Origin: Gordonia sp. PP30
GTDB taxonomy: Bacteria; Actinomycetota; Actinomycetes; Mycobacteriales; Mycobacteriaceae
NCBI RefSeq assembly: GCF_023100845.1
Contig: NZ_CP095864.1
Location: forward strand, 992,001 to 1,056,000
Direction of reading: 5' to 3'
Length of the DNA stretch: 64,000 nt
Part shown: positions 45,155 to 54,633 of the stretch, one piece after another
Layout of the letters: the number at the start of each line of letters is the position of its first letter
Position numbering within the stretch: the stretch's first letter is position 1
Translations under genes and position numbers: made by a program
Notes under the pieces: model-generated
What the model saw: the letters and a program-made list of their open reading frames with translations, nothing else
What the model was told of the DNA's origin: nothing
Database searches by the model: none

Positions 45155-46132
45155 TCAGGCGTTTCCGTTGAAGAGGCTGGTCACCGAGCCGTTCTCGAAG
45201 ACCTCGCGGATGGTCTGCGCGAGCAGCGGCGCCATGGTCAGGACGGTCAGGTTCGCGAACCGCTTGTCCTCCGGGATGGGCAGGGTGTCGGTCGCGATCA
45301 CTTCCTTGGCACCGCACGACGACAGCCGCTCGGTGGCCGGATCGGAGAAGACGCCGTGCGTGGTGGCGATGATGACGTCGCCGGCCCCGGCCTCCTTGAG
45401 GACCTTCACCGCGCCGGCGATGGTGCCGCCGGTGTCGATCATGTCGTCGATCAGCACGCAGGTCTTGCCCGCCACCTCACCGACCACGCGGTTGGCGACG
45501 ATCTGGTTGGCGACATCGGGGTCGCGCGTCTTGTGGACGAACGCCATCGGGGCACCGTCGAGCGCGTCGGCCCACTTCTCGCCGACCTTCACGCGGCCGG
45601 CGTCGGGGGAGACGACGCAGATGTTGTCGGTGCCGTAGTTCTCCCGGACGTACTCGGCCAGCTGGCCCTGCGCGTGCATGTGGTCCACGGGGCCGTCGAA
45701 GAAGCCCTGGATCTGGTCGGTGTGCAGGTCGACGGTGATGATGCGGTCGACGCCGGCGGTCTTGAGCAGGTCCGCGATCAGGCGGGCCGAGATGGGCTCG
45801 CGGCCGCGGTGCTTCTTGTCCTGGCGGGCATAGGGATAGAACGGCAGCACCGCGGTGATCCGCTTGGCCGAGCCGCGCTTGAGCGCGTCGACCATGATCA
45901 GCGTCTCCATGATCCACTGGTTCACCGGGAGCGGACAGCTCTGCAGGACGAAGGCGTCGCTGCCGCGCACCGACTCCTCGAAGCGCACGAAGATCTCGCC
46001 GTTGGCGAAGTCGCGGGCCGTCTGCGGAACGATCTGCACACCCAGTTCCTGAGCCACCGCTTCGGCGAGTTCGGGGTGCGCACGCCCGGAGAAGAGCATC
46101 AGGTTCTTCTGTGCGTCGGTGGTCCACTTCAT
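45155..46132 (-). CDS. prsA: Ribose-phosphate pyrophosphokinase
   Basis: A 325-residue PRPP synthetase (ribose 5-phosphate + ATP to PRPP) feeding purine, pyrimidine, His, Trp and arabinosyl-donor synthesis. Visible are [16 protein letters not shown], the flexible ATP loop [27 protein letters not shown] and the PRPP loop [16 protein letters not shown] 46130 overlaps the glmU stop (ATGA). The glmU-prsA order is that of mycobacteria. Confidence 0.96.
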   Translation of the reverse strand: MKWTTDAQKNLMLFSGRAHPELAEAVAQELGVQIVPQTARDFANGEIFVRFEESVRGSDAFVLQSCPLPVNQWIMETLIMVDALKRGSAKRITAVLPFYPYARQDKKHRGREPISARLIADLLKTAGVDRIITVDLHTDQIQGFFDGPVDHMHAQGQLAEYVRENYGTDNICVVSPDAGRVKVGEKWADALDGAPMAFVHKTRDPDVANQIVANRVVGEVAGKTCVLIDDMIDTGGTIAGAVKVLKEAGAGDVIIATTHGVFSDPATERLSSCGAKEVIATDTLPIPEDKRFANLTVLTMAPLLAQTIREVFENGSVTSLFNGNA

Positions 46133-47616
46133 GAGTTGCTCTCCTCTTGGGCTGCCCGGGCCGCCTGGGCCGCCCGGCTGGTGGGCCGCTTGCGCAGGAC
46201 CCAGTTCTCGATGTTGCGCTGCTCGCCGGCCGAGACGGCGAGCGCCCCGGCCGGAACATCCTCCCGGACGACGGTGCCCGCGCCGGTGTAGACGCCGTCT
46301 CCGATGGTCAGGGGGGCGACGAACATGTTGTCCGAGCCGGTCCGGCAGTGCGAGCCGATCACGGTGCGGTGCTTGTTCTCGCCGTCGTAGTTGACGAAGA
46401 CGCTCGACGCCCCGATGTTGGTGCACTCGCCGATCTCGGCGTCGCCGACATAGGTCAGGTGCGGCACCTTGGTGCCCGCCCCGATGGCGGCGTTCTTGGT
46501 CTCGACGAAGGTGCCGATCTTGCCGTGGTCGCCGAGGTCGGTGCCCGGTCGCAGGTAGGCGAACGGGCCGACCAGGGCCCCCGCCCCGATGATCGCGCCG
46601 CTGCCGTGGGTGCGGATCACCTGGGCGCCCTCGCCGACCATCACGCCGTCGAGCGTGGTGTCCGGGCCGATCAGCGCATCGGGGCCGATCACCGTGCGGC
46701 CGCGCAGCTGGGTACCGGGCTCGATGGTGGTGTCCTGGCCGATCACCACGTCGACGTCGATCCAGGTGGATGCCGGATCGACGACGGTGACCCCGGCGAG
46801 CTGGTGCCCGCGGACGATGCGCCGGTTCAGTTCGGCGGCGAGTTCGGAGAGCTGGGCGCGGTCGTTGCAGCCGGCCACCACCGCCGGGTCGCCGACCACG
46901 TGGGCGGCGACCGTCCGGCCGGCCGCGCGCGCGATCGCGACCACATCGGTGAGGTAGAACTCGCCCTGCGCGTTGTCCGAGGTCAGTTCGCTCAGCGCCG
47001 CGCGCAGCAGGTCCGCGTCGAAGGCGTAGATCCCGGCGTTCACCTCGGTGATCGCGAGCTCCGCGGGGGACGCGTCCTTGTGCTCGACGATGGCGGTCAC
47101 CGCGCCGTCGTCGCCGCGGACGATACGGCCGTAACCCGTCGGATCGTCGACGACGAAGCTGGTCAGTGTGACCGCGGCACCCGATCCGGTGTGCTCGGCG
47201 ATCAGTGCGCGCAGGGTGTCGCCGTCGAGCAGCGGGGCGTCGGCGACGGTCACCAGGACGGTGCCGCTGAAGTCCGCCGGAAGTCCGGTCAGGCCGGCGC
47301 GGGCGGCGTCGCCGGTTCCGAGCGGCTCCTCCTGGAGGGCGACGGTCAGCGCGCTGCCCAGATGGCCGGCGACCCGCTCGATCTCGGCGGTCACCTTCTC
47401 CCGCTCGTGGCTGACCACCGGGACCACATGGGCGGGCCAGACGTCCTCGGCCGCGGCCAGGGCGTGGTGGACCAGCGAGCGCCCGGCGATCCGGTGCAGG
47501 ATCTTCGGGGTCTTCGACTTCATCCGGGTGCCCGCACCCGCCGCCAGCACGATGACGGCGAGCCGCTGGTCGTACGCGCGATCGGGCTCGTACGCGCCGC
47601 TGGGCTGTCGGCTCAA
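46129..47616 (-). CDS. glmU: Bifunctional N-acetylglucosamine-1-P uridyltransferase / glucosamine-1-P acetyltransferase
   Basis: A 495-residue enzyme making UDP-GlcNAc for peptidoglycan. The N-terminal pyrophosphorylase has [25 protein letters not shown] and EVNAGIYAF; the C-terminal half is a left-handed beta helix of hexapeptide repeats with the acetyltransferase motif KNAAIG and [10 protein letters not shown]. The start is TTG 47614 after GGAGGAGA, giving the same length as Rv1018c; upstream continuation of the frame has no conserved sequence. Confidence 0.95.
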   Translation of the reverse strand: MSRQPSGAYEPDRAYDQRLAVIVLAAGAGTRMKSKTPKILHRIAGRSLVHHALAAAEDVWPAHVVPVVSHEREKVTAEIERVAGHLGSALTVALQEEPLGTGDAARAGLTGLPADFSGTVLVTVADAPLLDGDTLRALIAEHTGSGAAVTLTSFVVDDPTGYGRIVRGDDGAVTAIVEHKDASPAELAITEVNAGIYAFDADLLRAALSELTSDNAQGEFYLTDVVAIARAAGRTVAAHVVGDPAVVAGCNDRAQLSELAAELNRRIVRGHQLAGVTVVDPASTWIDVDVVIGQDTTIEPGTQLRGRTVIGPDALIGPDTTLDGVMVGEGAQVIRTHGSGAIIGAGALVGPFAYLRPGTDLGDHGKIGTFVETKNAAIGAGTKVPHLTYVGDAEIGECTNIGASSVFVNYDGENKHRTVIGSHCRTGSDNMFVAPLTIGDGVYTGAGTVVREDVPAGALAVSAGEQRNIENWVLRKRPTSRAAQAARAAQEESNS

Positions 47617-47703
47617 TGCATCTCCTCCGCGGTGCACGCTGCGTGGCGGCGCTCTGTCGAGTGCCGCCGGAAATTCTACGCTGGCCCCAGTAGTGTTCCG
47701 GAC

Positions 47704-48459
47704 ATGAGCACTCAGAAAGTAGCAATTGTCACCGGTGCGGCCCGCGGTATCGGCGCCGCCGTCGCGCGTCGTCTGGCCGAGGACGGGATGGCCGTCGCCG
47801 TCCTCGACCTGGACGCGCAGGCCTGCGCGGGCACCGTGGAGCAGATCACCGCCGCGGGCGGCAAGGCCATCGCGGTGGGCGCCGACGTCTCGAACGAGGA
47901 CGACGTCGCGACCGCGGTCGATCTCGTCGTCGCCGAACTCGGCGCACCGACCGTGCTGGTCAACAACGCCGGCGTCCTGCGCGACAACCTGCTGTTCAAG
48001 ATGAGCGTGTCGGACTGGGACACCGTGATGGCCGTGCATCTGCGCGGCGCCTTCCTGATGAGCCGCGCCTGCCAGCGTCACATGCTCGACGCCGGCTGGG
48101 GCCGCATCGTCAACCTGTCGAGCACTTCGGCGCTCGGTAACCGCGGCCAGGCCAACTACTCGGCGGCCAAGGCCGGCATGCAGGGGTTCACCAAGACCCT
48201 GGCGATCGAGCTCGGCAAGTTCGGCGTCACCGCCAACGCGATCGCCCCCGGCTTCATCGAGACCGACATGACCCGCGCGACCGCCGAGCGCATGGGCGTC
48301 CCGTTCGACGCCTTCCTCCAGGCGTGCGCCGACGACACCGCGGTGAAGCTCGCCGGTCAGCCGGAGGACATCGCCAACGCGGTGTCGTTCTTCGCCGATG
48401 AGCGCGCCCGCTATGTCAGCGGCCAGGTGCTGTACGTCGCGGGTGGCCCCAAGGCCTGA
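47704..48459 (+). CDS. FabG-like short-chain dehydrogenase/reductase
   Basis: A 251-residue SDR with cofactor motif [20 protein letters not shown], the catalytic Ser in VNLSSTSA and YSAAK. It is closest in style to 3-oxoacyl-ACP/CoA reductases. Asp at the end of the second strand (VLDLDAQ) would favour NAD+. ATG 47704 lies 7 bases after TAGTGT, so the mRNA is leaderless. It is divergent from glmU and stands before the TetR-mce block; whether it belongs functionally to that block is unknown. Confidence 0.85.
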   Translation: MSTQKVAIVTGAARGIGAAVARRLAEDGMAVAVLDLDAQACAGTVEQITAAGGKAIAVGADVSNEDDVATAVDLVVAELGAPTVLVNNAGVLRDNLLFKMSVSDWDTVMAVHLRGAFLMSRACQRHMLDAGWGRIVNLSSTSALGNRGQANYSAAKAGMQGFTKTLAIELGKFGVTANAIAPGFIETDMTRATAERMGVPFDAFLQACADDTAVKLAGQPEDIANAVSFFADERARYVSGQVLYVAGGPKA

Positions 48460-48616
48460 CCGGACGACGACGTGGCGGCCCCGGGCACGGAGTGGATTCC
48501 AGGTCCGGGGCCGCGCCGTGCCGTCGGTGCGGCACCTGATCTGCGCCGTCGGCGTCGGCGGTCCTTCAGGTGCCGCTGATGTGCGTTTTCCTGCCAAGCG
48601 TCCGATCCGGTACGTT

Positions 48617-48644
48617 ATGAAACAAATATGATAACTGTGTAACA
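48617..48644. promoter_or_regulatory. TetR-gene promoter elements shared with the mce promoter
   Basis: An AT-rich patch holds ATGAAACAAA (48617-48626), a TATGAT -10 candidate (48627-48632) and TGTAACA (48638-48644). The 10-mer and TGTAACA both recur before the mce operon (49470 and 49534), suggesting a common regulator. Confidence 0.4.
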
Positions 48645-48725
48645 CTGTGACGATCGGTGGCTCGGATCGCAGGAGGGGGCGGTGACGTAACTTTGAACCG
48701 GGCCGGGGTGGTCAGGAGGAACGGC

Positions 48726-49400
48726 GTGGGATCGGACGGTCCGGACGTGGTGGAAGGCACGCTGATCGAGCGTGTGCTCCGTCAGGCGGCGCGTGACGGT
48801 GAGCAGACGACGGATGTGCGGCAGGACAAGACGCGCACCCGGTTGCTGGATGCCGCCTACGACCAGTTCTGCGAGACCGGCATCGCCCGTGCCTCGATGG
48901 AAGAGGTCGCGCGCCGGGCGGGCACCGCCCGGATCACCATCTACCGCAAGTTCGAGAGCAAGGATCAGCTGGTCGACGCGGTGATGCTCCGGGAATTCCA
49001 GCGGTACTTCGGCGAGTTCGTCACCGAGATGGGCAAGGCGACCACCGTCGCCGAGCGGGTCGTCGCGGGTTTCGTCACGTCGCTGCGGACCATCGGCCGC
49101 AATCCGCTCATCACCAAACTGCTGGAGATCGAGCCGGCGCTGGTGCCCGGGGTGGTCGGCGGCGGCGACAGCCGGACGATGTTCGAGGTGCGCGACTTCG
49201 TCGCCCAGCAGATCGCCCGCGAGCAGGAGTCGGGCAATATCGCCCGGACGGTGTCGACCGTGCTCGCCGCCGATCTCATCGTGCGGATCACCGGATCGTT
49301 CCTGACCTCACCGAGTGATCTCATCGAACTCGACGACGAGCCCGCGCTGACGGCGCTCGCGCAGGAGTTCATCCTGCCGCTCGTCGGCCTCTCCGCCTGA
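48726..49400 (+). CDS. TetR-family transcriptional regulator
   Basis: A 224-residue protein with a 35-residue polar lead and a TetR helix-turn-helix (LLDAAYDQFCETGIARASMEE, ARRAGTARITIYRKFESKDQLV) over about residues 36-85, then an all-helical ligand domain. GTG 48726 follows AGGAGG at 6 bases. It is 174 bases upstream of, and codirectional with, the mce operon and shares promoter words with it, so it probably controls both itself and mce. The ligand is unknown. Confidence 0.85.
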   Translation: MGSDGPDVVEGTLIERVLRQAARDGEQTTDVRQDKTRTRLLDAAYDQFCETGIARASMEEVARRAGTARITIYRKFESKDQLVDAVMLREFQRYFGEFVTEMGKATTVAERVVAGFVTSLRTIGRNPLITKLLEIEPALVPGVVGGGDSRTMFEVRDFVAQQIAREQESGNIARTVSTVLAADLIVRITGSFLTSPSDLIELDDEPALTALAQEFILPLVGLSA

Positions 49401-49469
49401 TTCTTCGCCACTCGTCCGCGTCTCCGCGGCGGCTTGTACTGCCGTCTCGGCGACCGTCGCACCGGCTCG

Positions 49470-49541
49470 ATGAAACAAAAGATTGAAAGTTGTCGCATCG
49501 CGACTCGATCCCATGTTACGGTTCCGTCGCGGTTGTAACAT
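49470..49541 (+). promoter_or_regulatory. mce operon promoter region with inverted repeat
   Basis: ATGAAACAAA (49470-49479) is followed by arms ATGTTAC (49513-49519) and GTAACAT (49535-49541), a perfect 7-bp inverted repeat with a 15-base spacer. TAACAT in the right arm (49536-49541) can serve as the -10 box, with transcription beginning about 27 bases before the first yrbE gene. Confidence 0.45.
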
Positions 49542-49574
49542 CAGCCGCGCGATTCGGTGATTTGGGGATCAACG

Positions 49575-50384
49575 ATGGCGTTTGAACTGCCCGCGTCCAA
49601 GGGGCCGGTCCGTGACCTCGCGGTGGAGGCCGGCCACACCCTCGGGTTCGCTCTGCAGTCGGTCGGCGGTCTGGTCGTGGCGATCGTGCGCTTCCGGCTG
49701 TCGCTCAGCGAGACGCTCAACCAGCTGATCTTCATCGGCAGGGTGAGCACCGGGCCGTCGTTGCTGTTGATGATCCCGGTCGGTGTGTTCATCGCGGTCT
49801 CGGTCGGGGAGCTCGCGGGACGCATCGGAGCCGGTGGCTACTCGGGCGCGGTGGTGGCCTTCATCATCGTCGGTCAGGCGGCGGCGCTGGTCTGTGCGCT
49901 CATGATGGCCGGCGTCGCCGGATCGGCGATCTGCACCGATCTCGGCTCCCGGAAGATCCGGGAGGAGATCGACGCGATGGAGGTCATGGGCATCAACGTG
50001 ATCGAGCGGCTGGTGGCCCCGCGGATCGCGGCGGCCATCATCGTCTCGCTCGTCCTGTGCTCGCTGATCACCGTCGTCGGCGTCGGCGCCTGCTACGCCT
50101 ACCACCTGTACGTGCAGCATCTGCCGGCCGGCGCGTTCCTGGCGACCTTCAGCCAGTACGGGCGCCTGAGCGACTTCGGGACCGCGCTGATCAAGGCGTC
50201 GCTGTTCGCGCTGCTGTCTACCATCGTCGCCTGCTTCAAGGGGCTCCATGCCCGCGGCGGGCCGAGCGGTGTCGCCGACGCGGTCAACGAAGCCGTGGTG
50301 ATCGCGTTCGCGCTGGTCTTCATCTTCAACACGATCCTCAGCGAGCTGTACTCGGTGATCGTGCCCGCCGTGGGGTCGTTCTGA
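49575..50384 (+). CDS. yrbEA: YrbE-family (MlaE-like) ABC permease, first of the mce operon
   Basis: A 269-residue inner-membrane permease with about six hydrophobic segments and the YrbE/MlaE signature ICTDLGSRKIREEIDAMEVMGIN in the cytoplasmic loop (the EEIDAMxVMG coupling helix for the ATPase). With its partner it forms the channel-side permease of an Mce lipid importer, energised by a separate MceG/Mkl ATPase not in this window. ATG 49575 follows GGGGA. Its stop overlaps the next start (TGATG). Confidence 0.92.
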   Translation: MAFELPASKGPVRDLAVEAGHTLGFALQSVGGLVVAIVRFRLSLSETLNQLIFIGRVSTGPSLLLMIPVGVFIAVSVGELAGRIGAGGYSGAVVAFIIVGQAAALVCALMMAGVAGSAICTDLGSRKIREEIDAMEVMGINVIERLVAPRIAAAIIVSLVLCSLITVVGVGACYAYHLYVQHLPAGAFLATFSQYGRLSDFGTALIKASLFALLSTIVACFKGLHARGGPSGVADAVNEAVVIAFALVFIFNTILSELYSVIVPAVGSF

Positions 50385-51244
50385 TGGTCTCCGCGGATCT
50401 CACGCTGCGCGTGCGCGACGGCTACCGGCGCCGGGTGGACCCGCTGGCCGACGGCCTCGTCACGTTCGGTGAATACGTCACGTTCAGCGCCCGCGCGGTC
50501 GCCGCGATCCCTTACACGCTGGTGCACTATCGCCGGCATGTCGTCCGCCAGATCGCCGAGATGACCTTCGGCACCAGATCCCTTCTCTCCGGCGGCGGCA
50601 CCCTCGGCATCGTCCTCGCGATGTCGCTCGCCGCCGCGATGATGCTCGGCGTCGAGACCTACCGCGGTCTGCAACTGGTGGGGATGACGTCGCTGTCCGG
50701 GATGCTCGCGGCCATCGCGAACACCCGGGAACTCGCGCCGGTGGTCGTCGCGATCGCCCTGGCGGCGAAGGTCGGTACGGGCTTCACCGCGCAGATCGGC
50801 GCCATGCGGATCTCCGACGAGATCGCCGCGCTCGACGTGATGGCGATCCGGTCGATCCCGTTCCTGGCGACCACGCGGGTCATCGCCTCGATGGTCTGTG
50901 TGCTGCCGATCTACATGATCGGTCTGCTGGCCAGCTATCTCGCGACGCGCATGGTCGTCGTCTGGTTCCACGGCGAGTCGCCGGGCACATACGACTACTA
51001 CTTCCACCTGGCCCTCGGCCCCAGCGATCTCCTCTTCTCGGCCACCAAGGCGGTCGTGTTCGCCGCCATCGTCACCCTGGTGCACTGCTCCTACGGCTAC
51101 TTCGCGTCGGGCGGACCCGAAGGAGTGGGCCAGGCGGCGGGCCGCGCGCTGCGCACGTCGATCCTCGCGATCGGCATCTTCGACGTGATCTTCACCTTCG
51201 GCCTGTGGGGCCTGGTCCCGAAGATCCCGGGATTGGGGCTGTAG
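50384..51244 (+). CDS. yrbEB: YrbE-family ABC permease, second of the mce operon
   Basis: A 286-residue partner permease with the same coupling-loop motif (AQIGAMRISDEIAALDVMAI) and about six membrane segments; the N-terminus is longer and basic. It pairs with the preceding YrbE. The stop is 3 bases before the mceA ATG, so the operon is continuous. Confidence 0.92.
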   Translation: MVSADLTLRVRDGYRRRVDPLADGLVTFGEYVTFSARAVAAIPYTLVHYRRHVVRQIAEMTFGTRSLLSGGGTLGIVLAMSLAAAMMLGVETYRGLQLVGMTSLSGMLAAIANTRELAPVVVAIALAAKVGTGFTAQIGAMRISDEIAALDVMAIRSIPFLATTRVIASMVCVLPIYMIGLLASYLATRMVVVWFHGESPGTYDYYFHLALGPSDLLFSATKAVVFAAIVTLVHCSYGYFASGGPEGVGQAAGRALRTSILAIGIFDVIFTFGLWGLVPKIPGLGL

Positions 51245-51247
51245 CCG

Positions 51248-52564
51248 ATGACCGTCATGCTTCCGGGCAGGCCGGTGTCGCGACGCAGCTACGTGCTCCG
51301 TGCGCTGGTGGCCACCGCGCTCATCGTCGCGTTCTCGCTGTGGATGATCGCGCGCAGCACCGGCACACTGTCGTCGGACCCGACCGTCTACGCGGACGTC
51401 CCCGAATCGGTCGGGCTGATCCAGCCGGGTGCTCCGGTGCGCTATCACGGCATCAAGGTCGGGGAGATCACCTCCATCGAGGCCGGCACCCGGTCCTCGC
51501 GGATCGAGGTCACGGTCGGCCACGACCTGCTCTCCCGGATTCCCCGATCGGTCAGTGTCCGGGTGCTGCCCCGCACCTTCTTCGGGGACATCTACCTGCA
51601 ACTGGTGCCCGCCGAGGGCACCTCGACCGCGCGCAGCGGGTCGTTGACGCCGGGCTCGGTGCTCGGTGTGGACGACGGCCCGGACGCGGTCAACCTGTAC
51701 GGGATCTTCACCGAACTGTCCGGCCTCATCGCCGAGGTGCGGCCGGACCAGCTGAACGTCGCACTGGCCGCGGTCGACAAGGCGATCGGCGGCCGCGGGG
51801 ATCAGATCGGCGTCATGATCGACGACTGGTGGGCCGCCTCCCGCGAACTCGAATCATCGGTGAACGCGTTCCTCTCCGCGACGCCCACGTTCCGGCGGGT
51901 GGCCGAATCGCTGCGGCGGGCCACCCCGGACATCCTGGAGACCATCTCGTCGGTCACCGACATCTCCCGCGGGATCGCCGACCACGGCGGCCAGCTGGGC
52001 GTCTTCCTCACGGCGGCAAGCGGATTCGTCTCCGCGTCCGGGTCCTTCCTCGCCGAGCAACGGAAGAACCTGATCACCGTCCTCGACTCGACCGGGAAGA
52101 TCCTGTCCACCGTCGCCGCGAACCCGTCGGGAATCACTCGCACGGTGCTCGCGGCCGACAAGTTCGGCGCGGCCGGAACCATCCTCTTCTCCACCGGCCG
52201 GTTCGACATCACCGCCGTGCCGACGTTCTCCCAGCCGATGCCCTACACCGCGGCCGACTGCCCGCGATACGGATCGCTGCGCGGTGCGCAGTGCTTCGGG
52301 ACCGGAACCGGGGTGGGCACGGGGCCGGTGCGCGGACCCGGAGAGCGGGGCGGCACCGTGCTGCATCCGAGGAAGCCGGTGACGGCGGAACCGTCGTCGT
52401 ACACCGGGCCGGAGGTGATCGACGGTGCGGCCGAGGCTCCGGGCCTGCACGCCATCGAGGGTGCGGTGCGCCCGGCGTCGACGAGCCGTGACGGTGCCCC
52501 GAATCCGGCGACGGTGTACATGCTCGGCCCGATGGTCCGCGGCAGCGAGGTACACCTCTCATGA
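51248..52564 (+). CDS. mceA: Mce-family substrate-binding protein MceA
   Basis: A 438-residue protein with one N-terminal transmembrane helix (residues about 15-38), an MCE/MlaD domain (about 45-125, PGAPVRYHGIKVGEITSIE) and a long helical region predicted to form the shared Mce tunnel. The last 110 residues are Pro/Gly/Thr-rich and probably disordered. It is one of six subunits that ferry lipids or sterols across the cell envelope. Its stop overlaps mceB (ATGA). Confidence 0.9.
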   Translation: MTVMLPGRPVSRRSYVLRALVATALIVAFSLWMIARSTGTLSSDPTVYADVPESVGLIQPGAPVRYHGIKVGEITSIEAGTRSSRIEVTVGHDLLSRIPRSVSVRVLPRTFFGDIYLQLVPAEGTSTARSGSLTPGSVLGVDDGPDAVNLYGIFTELSGLIAEVRPDQLNVALAAVDKAIGGRGDQIGVMIDDWWAASRELESSVNAFLSATPTFRRVAESLRRATPDILETISSVTDISRGIADHGGQLGVFLTAASGFVSASGSFLAEQRKNLITVLDSTGKILSTVAANPSGITRTVLAADKFGAAGTILFSTGRFDITAVPTFSQPMPYTAADCPRYGSLRGAQCFGTGTGVGTGPVRGPGERGGTVLHPRKPVTAEPSSYTGPEVIDGAAEAPGLHAIEGAVRPASTSRDGAPNPATVYMLGPMVRGSEVHLS

Positions 52565-53580
52565 CCACACTGTCCGTGACGACCGCGATCAAAGCCTTCC
52601 TGTTCGTGCTGGTCGGCCTGCTGGCGGCGGTGCTCGTCGTGAACACTCTCCGGGTGCCGCTGCGCGGCCCCGCCGACGGCTACGTGCTGATGTTCACCGA
52701 CGCCGAGGGGCTGACCGAGGGCAATCCGGTGAAGATGTCCGGGGTACGCATCGGCCGCGTGGAGTCGGTCACCCGGCAGGCGCAGCCCGGCGGCACCGCG
52801 CTGGCGAAGGTGACGGTCCGGATCGAGCGTTCCCACCCGGTGCCGCAGCGGGTGCGGGCGGCGATCCGGTACGGCGACATGCTCGGCGCCCGGTACATCG
52901 CGCTGTCGCCCGGCGACGAGAGCACCCCGGAACGCCGGGGCGCGCAGATCCCGGTGGCGGCGACCACGGCGCCGATCGACCTCACCGCGCTGATGAACGG
53001 GTTCCAGCCGCTCTTCGCCTCGCTCAAACCGCGGGAGGTCAACGAGCTGGCCCAGGGCTTCGTCGACACCTTCGCCGGCCGCACCAAATCGGTGGAACTG
53101 CTGCTGCGCCAGATCGGATCGCTGGGCGCCAACCTGCGCGCCAACAACGCCGTCTTCGCGCGGCTGGTGACCAACCTGAACACGCTGATGACGGCGGCGG
53201 AGGAACACAGCGGCGAACTGGGCGACCTCTTCTCCGGACTGGGCCGGCTGACGTCGGCGATCGTCGGCGACGACGGCGACTTCACCCGCCTGATCAGCTC
53301 CGGTGACCGCGCGCTGAGCGCGCTCGCCCAGATGATGACCGCCGGCGGCGACTCCTTCGCCGGAGCCCTCTCCGGACTGACCGACGTGACCGCCGCCTGG
53401 ATTCCGCAGACCGGGAAGTTCGAGACCTTCCTGACGCGTCTGCCCGCGCTGGCCGACAAGCTCAACCACAGCGGGCGATACGGAGGATTCATGATGCTCT
53501 ATCTCTGCAATTTCACCCTCAAGGCCGGGGACCTGGAGGCGAACATCTTCGGCCCGCTGCACTCGCCGGTGTGCAGGTAG
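52561..53580 (+). CDS. mceB: Mce-family protein MceB
   Basis: A 339-residue protein with an N-terminal helix (FLFVLVGLLAAVLVV), an MCE domain (TEGNPVKMSGVRIGRVESVT) and long helices. The C-terminus ends in YLCNFTLKAGDLEANIFGPLH and a Cys pair, as seen in MceB proteins. Nine bases separate it from mceC. Confidence 0.9.
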   Translation: MTTLSVTTAIKAFLFVLVGLLAAVLVVNTLRVPLRGPADGYVLMFTDAEGLTEGNPVKMSGVRIGRVESVTRQAQPGGTALAKVTVRIERSHPVPQRVRAAIRYGDMLGARYIALSPGDESTPERRGAQIPVAATTAPIDLTALMNGFQPLFASLKPREVNELAQGFVDTFAGRTKSVELLLRQIGSLGANLRANNAVFARLVTNLNTLMTAAEEHSGELGDLFSGLGRLTSAIVGDDGDFTRLISSGDRALSALAQMMTAGGDSFAGALSGLTDVTAAWIPQTGKFETFLTRLPALADKLNHSGRYGGFMMLYLCNFTLKAGDLEANIFGPLHSPVCR

Positions 53581-53589
53581 GCGGCCGCG

Positions 53590-54633
53590 ATGTTTCTCGT
53601 CAGACTCATCGACGTCTTCGTCGGTGTCCTGGAATTCGTCTTCAAGGGCGACAAACGGGGTCAGGGCGCCTCGCCCGCGGTGCTGGGCACCGCCGGCATC
53701 GTGACCCTCCTCGTCCTGGTGCTGGTGGCGGTCGGCGTGCCGCAGGTGACCTACCGGACTGGGACGGTGCCGTACGCCGCCGAACTGGCGAACGCGGGCG
53801 GACTCACCACCGCGGACCCGGTGCTGGTCGCGGGTGTGCCCGCGGGGCGGATCGAGTCGATCTCGCTGGCCGGGGACCGGGTGCGCGTCACCTTCCGGCT
53901 CGATCGGCACCAGCCGCTCGGCGACCAGACCCGGGCCACCGTGCGGCTGCGGACCGTGCTCGGCAAGCGGTACTTCGAGGTGACCCCGGCCGGTACCGGC
54001 CGGGTCGGACCGAACGACACCATTCCGCTCGCACGCACCGACTCGCCGTATTCGCTCGACGATCTCTCCGCCGACACGGTCGACGCGGCCTCCGGGATCG
54101 ATCCGGAAGTGGTCCGCGCGATGATGTCGACGATGCACTCGCTGGTGCCCGACTCCGGTGACCTGTCCGCCGCGATCGAAGGGGCCGGCGGCGCCGCACT
54201 CGCCGTCGCTGGGACCGGCGATCAGCTGAGCAGACTGCTGACGATGTCTCAGCGGCTGGCGCAGGTCACCGCGCAGCAGTCGGACGCCTTGTCGACCGCC
54301 ATGCGCAACACCCAGGCGATCGTGCAGACACTGGTCGTCCGCAAAGCGGTGCTGACCCGGCTCGCCGACAACCTCCGGCTGGTGCTCGATCGCATGGCCC
54401 GGACCTTCCCGACGATCCCGATGGGCCGGCTCATCGGCAACATCGTCGCGGTCACCGGCACGCTGAAGGTCAACGCCGCGAAGGTCGACCAGATCCTGAC
54501 CGACCTGCCGCCCGCGATGCGCACGATCACCGACGCCACCGGCAACGGGAACTGGGCCGACGTCACGTCGCCGTCGGCCGTGATTCCGGACGGCATGCTG
54601 TGCGTCCTCGGCGTGATGCAGGGGTGCCGCTGA
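53590..54633 (+). CDS. mceC: Mce-family protein MceC
   Basis: A 347-residue protein. Unlike most Mce subunits it has about 30 amphipathic N-terminal residues (VRLIDVFVGVLEFVFKGDKR) before its membrane helix (IVTLLVLVLVAVGV). The MCE domain (DPVLVAGVPAGRIESISLAG) and tunnel helices follow, and it ends in a Cys-containing tail (GMLCVLGVMQGCR). Its stop overlaps mceD (TGATG). Confidence 0.88.
   Translation: MFLVRLIDVFVGVLEFVFKGDKRGQGASPAVLGTAGIVTLLVLVLVAVGVPQVTYRTGTVPYAAELANAGGLTTADPVLVAGVPAGRIESISLAGDRVRVTFRLDRHQPLGDQTRATVRLRTVLGKRYFEVTPAGTGRVGPNDTIPLARTDSPYSLDDLSADTVDAASGIDPEVVRAMMSTMHSLVPDSGDLSAAIEGAGGAALAVAGTGDQLSRLLTMSQRLAQVTAQQSDALSTAMRNTQAIVQTLVVRKAVLTRLADNLRLVLDRMARTFPTIPMGRLIGNIVAVTGTLKVNAAKVDQILTDLPPAMRTITDATGNGNWADVTSPSAVIPDGMLCVLGVMQGCR

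Noticed and set aside
47617..48645. N-terminal extension of GlmU
   Set aside because: The extension is antisense to the SDR gene, and the TTG with GGAGGAGA gives the standard length.
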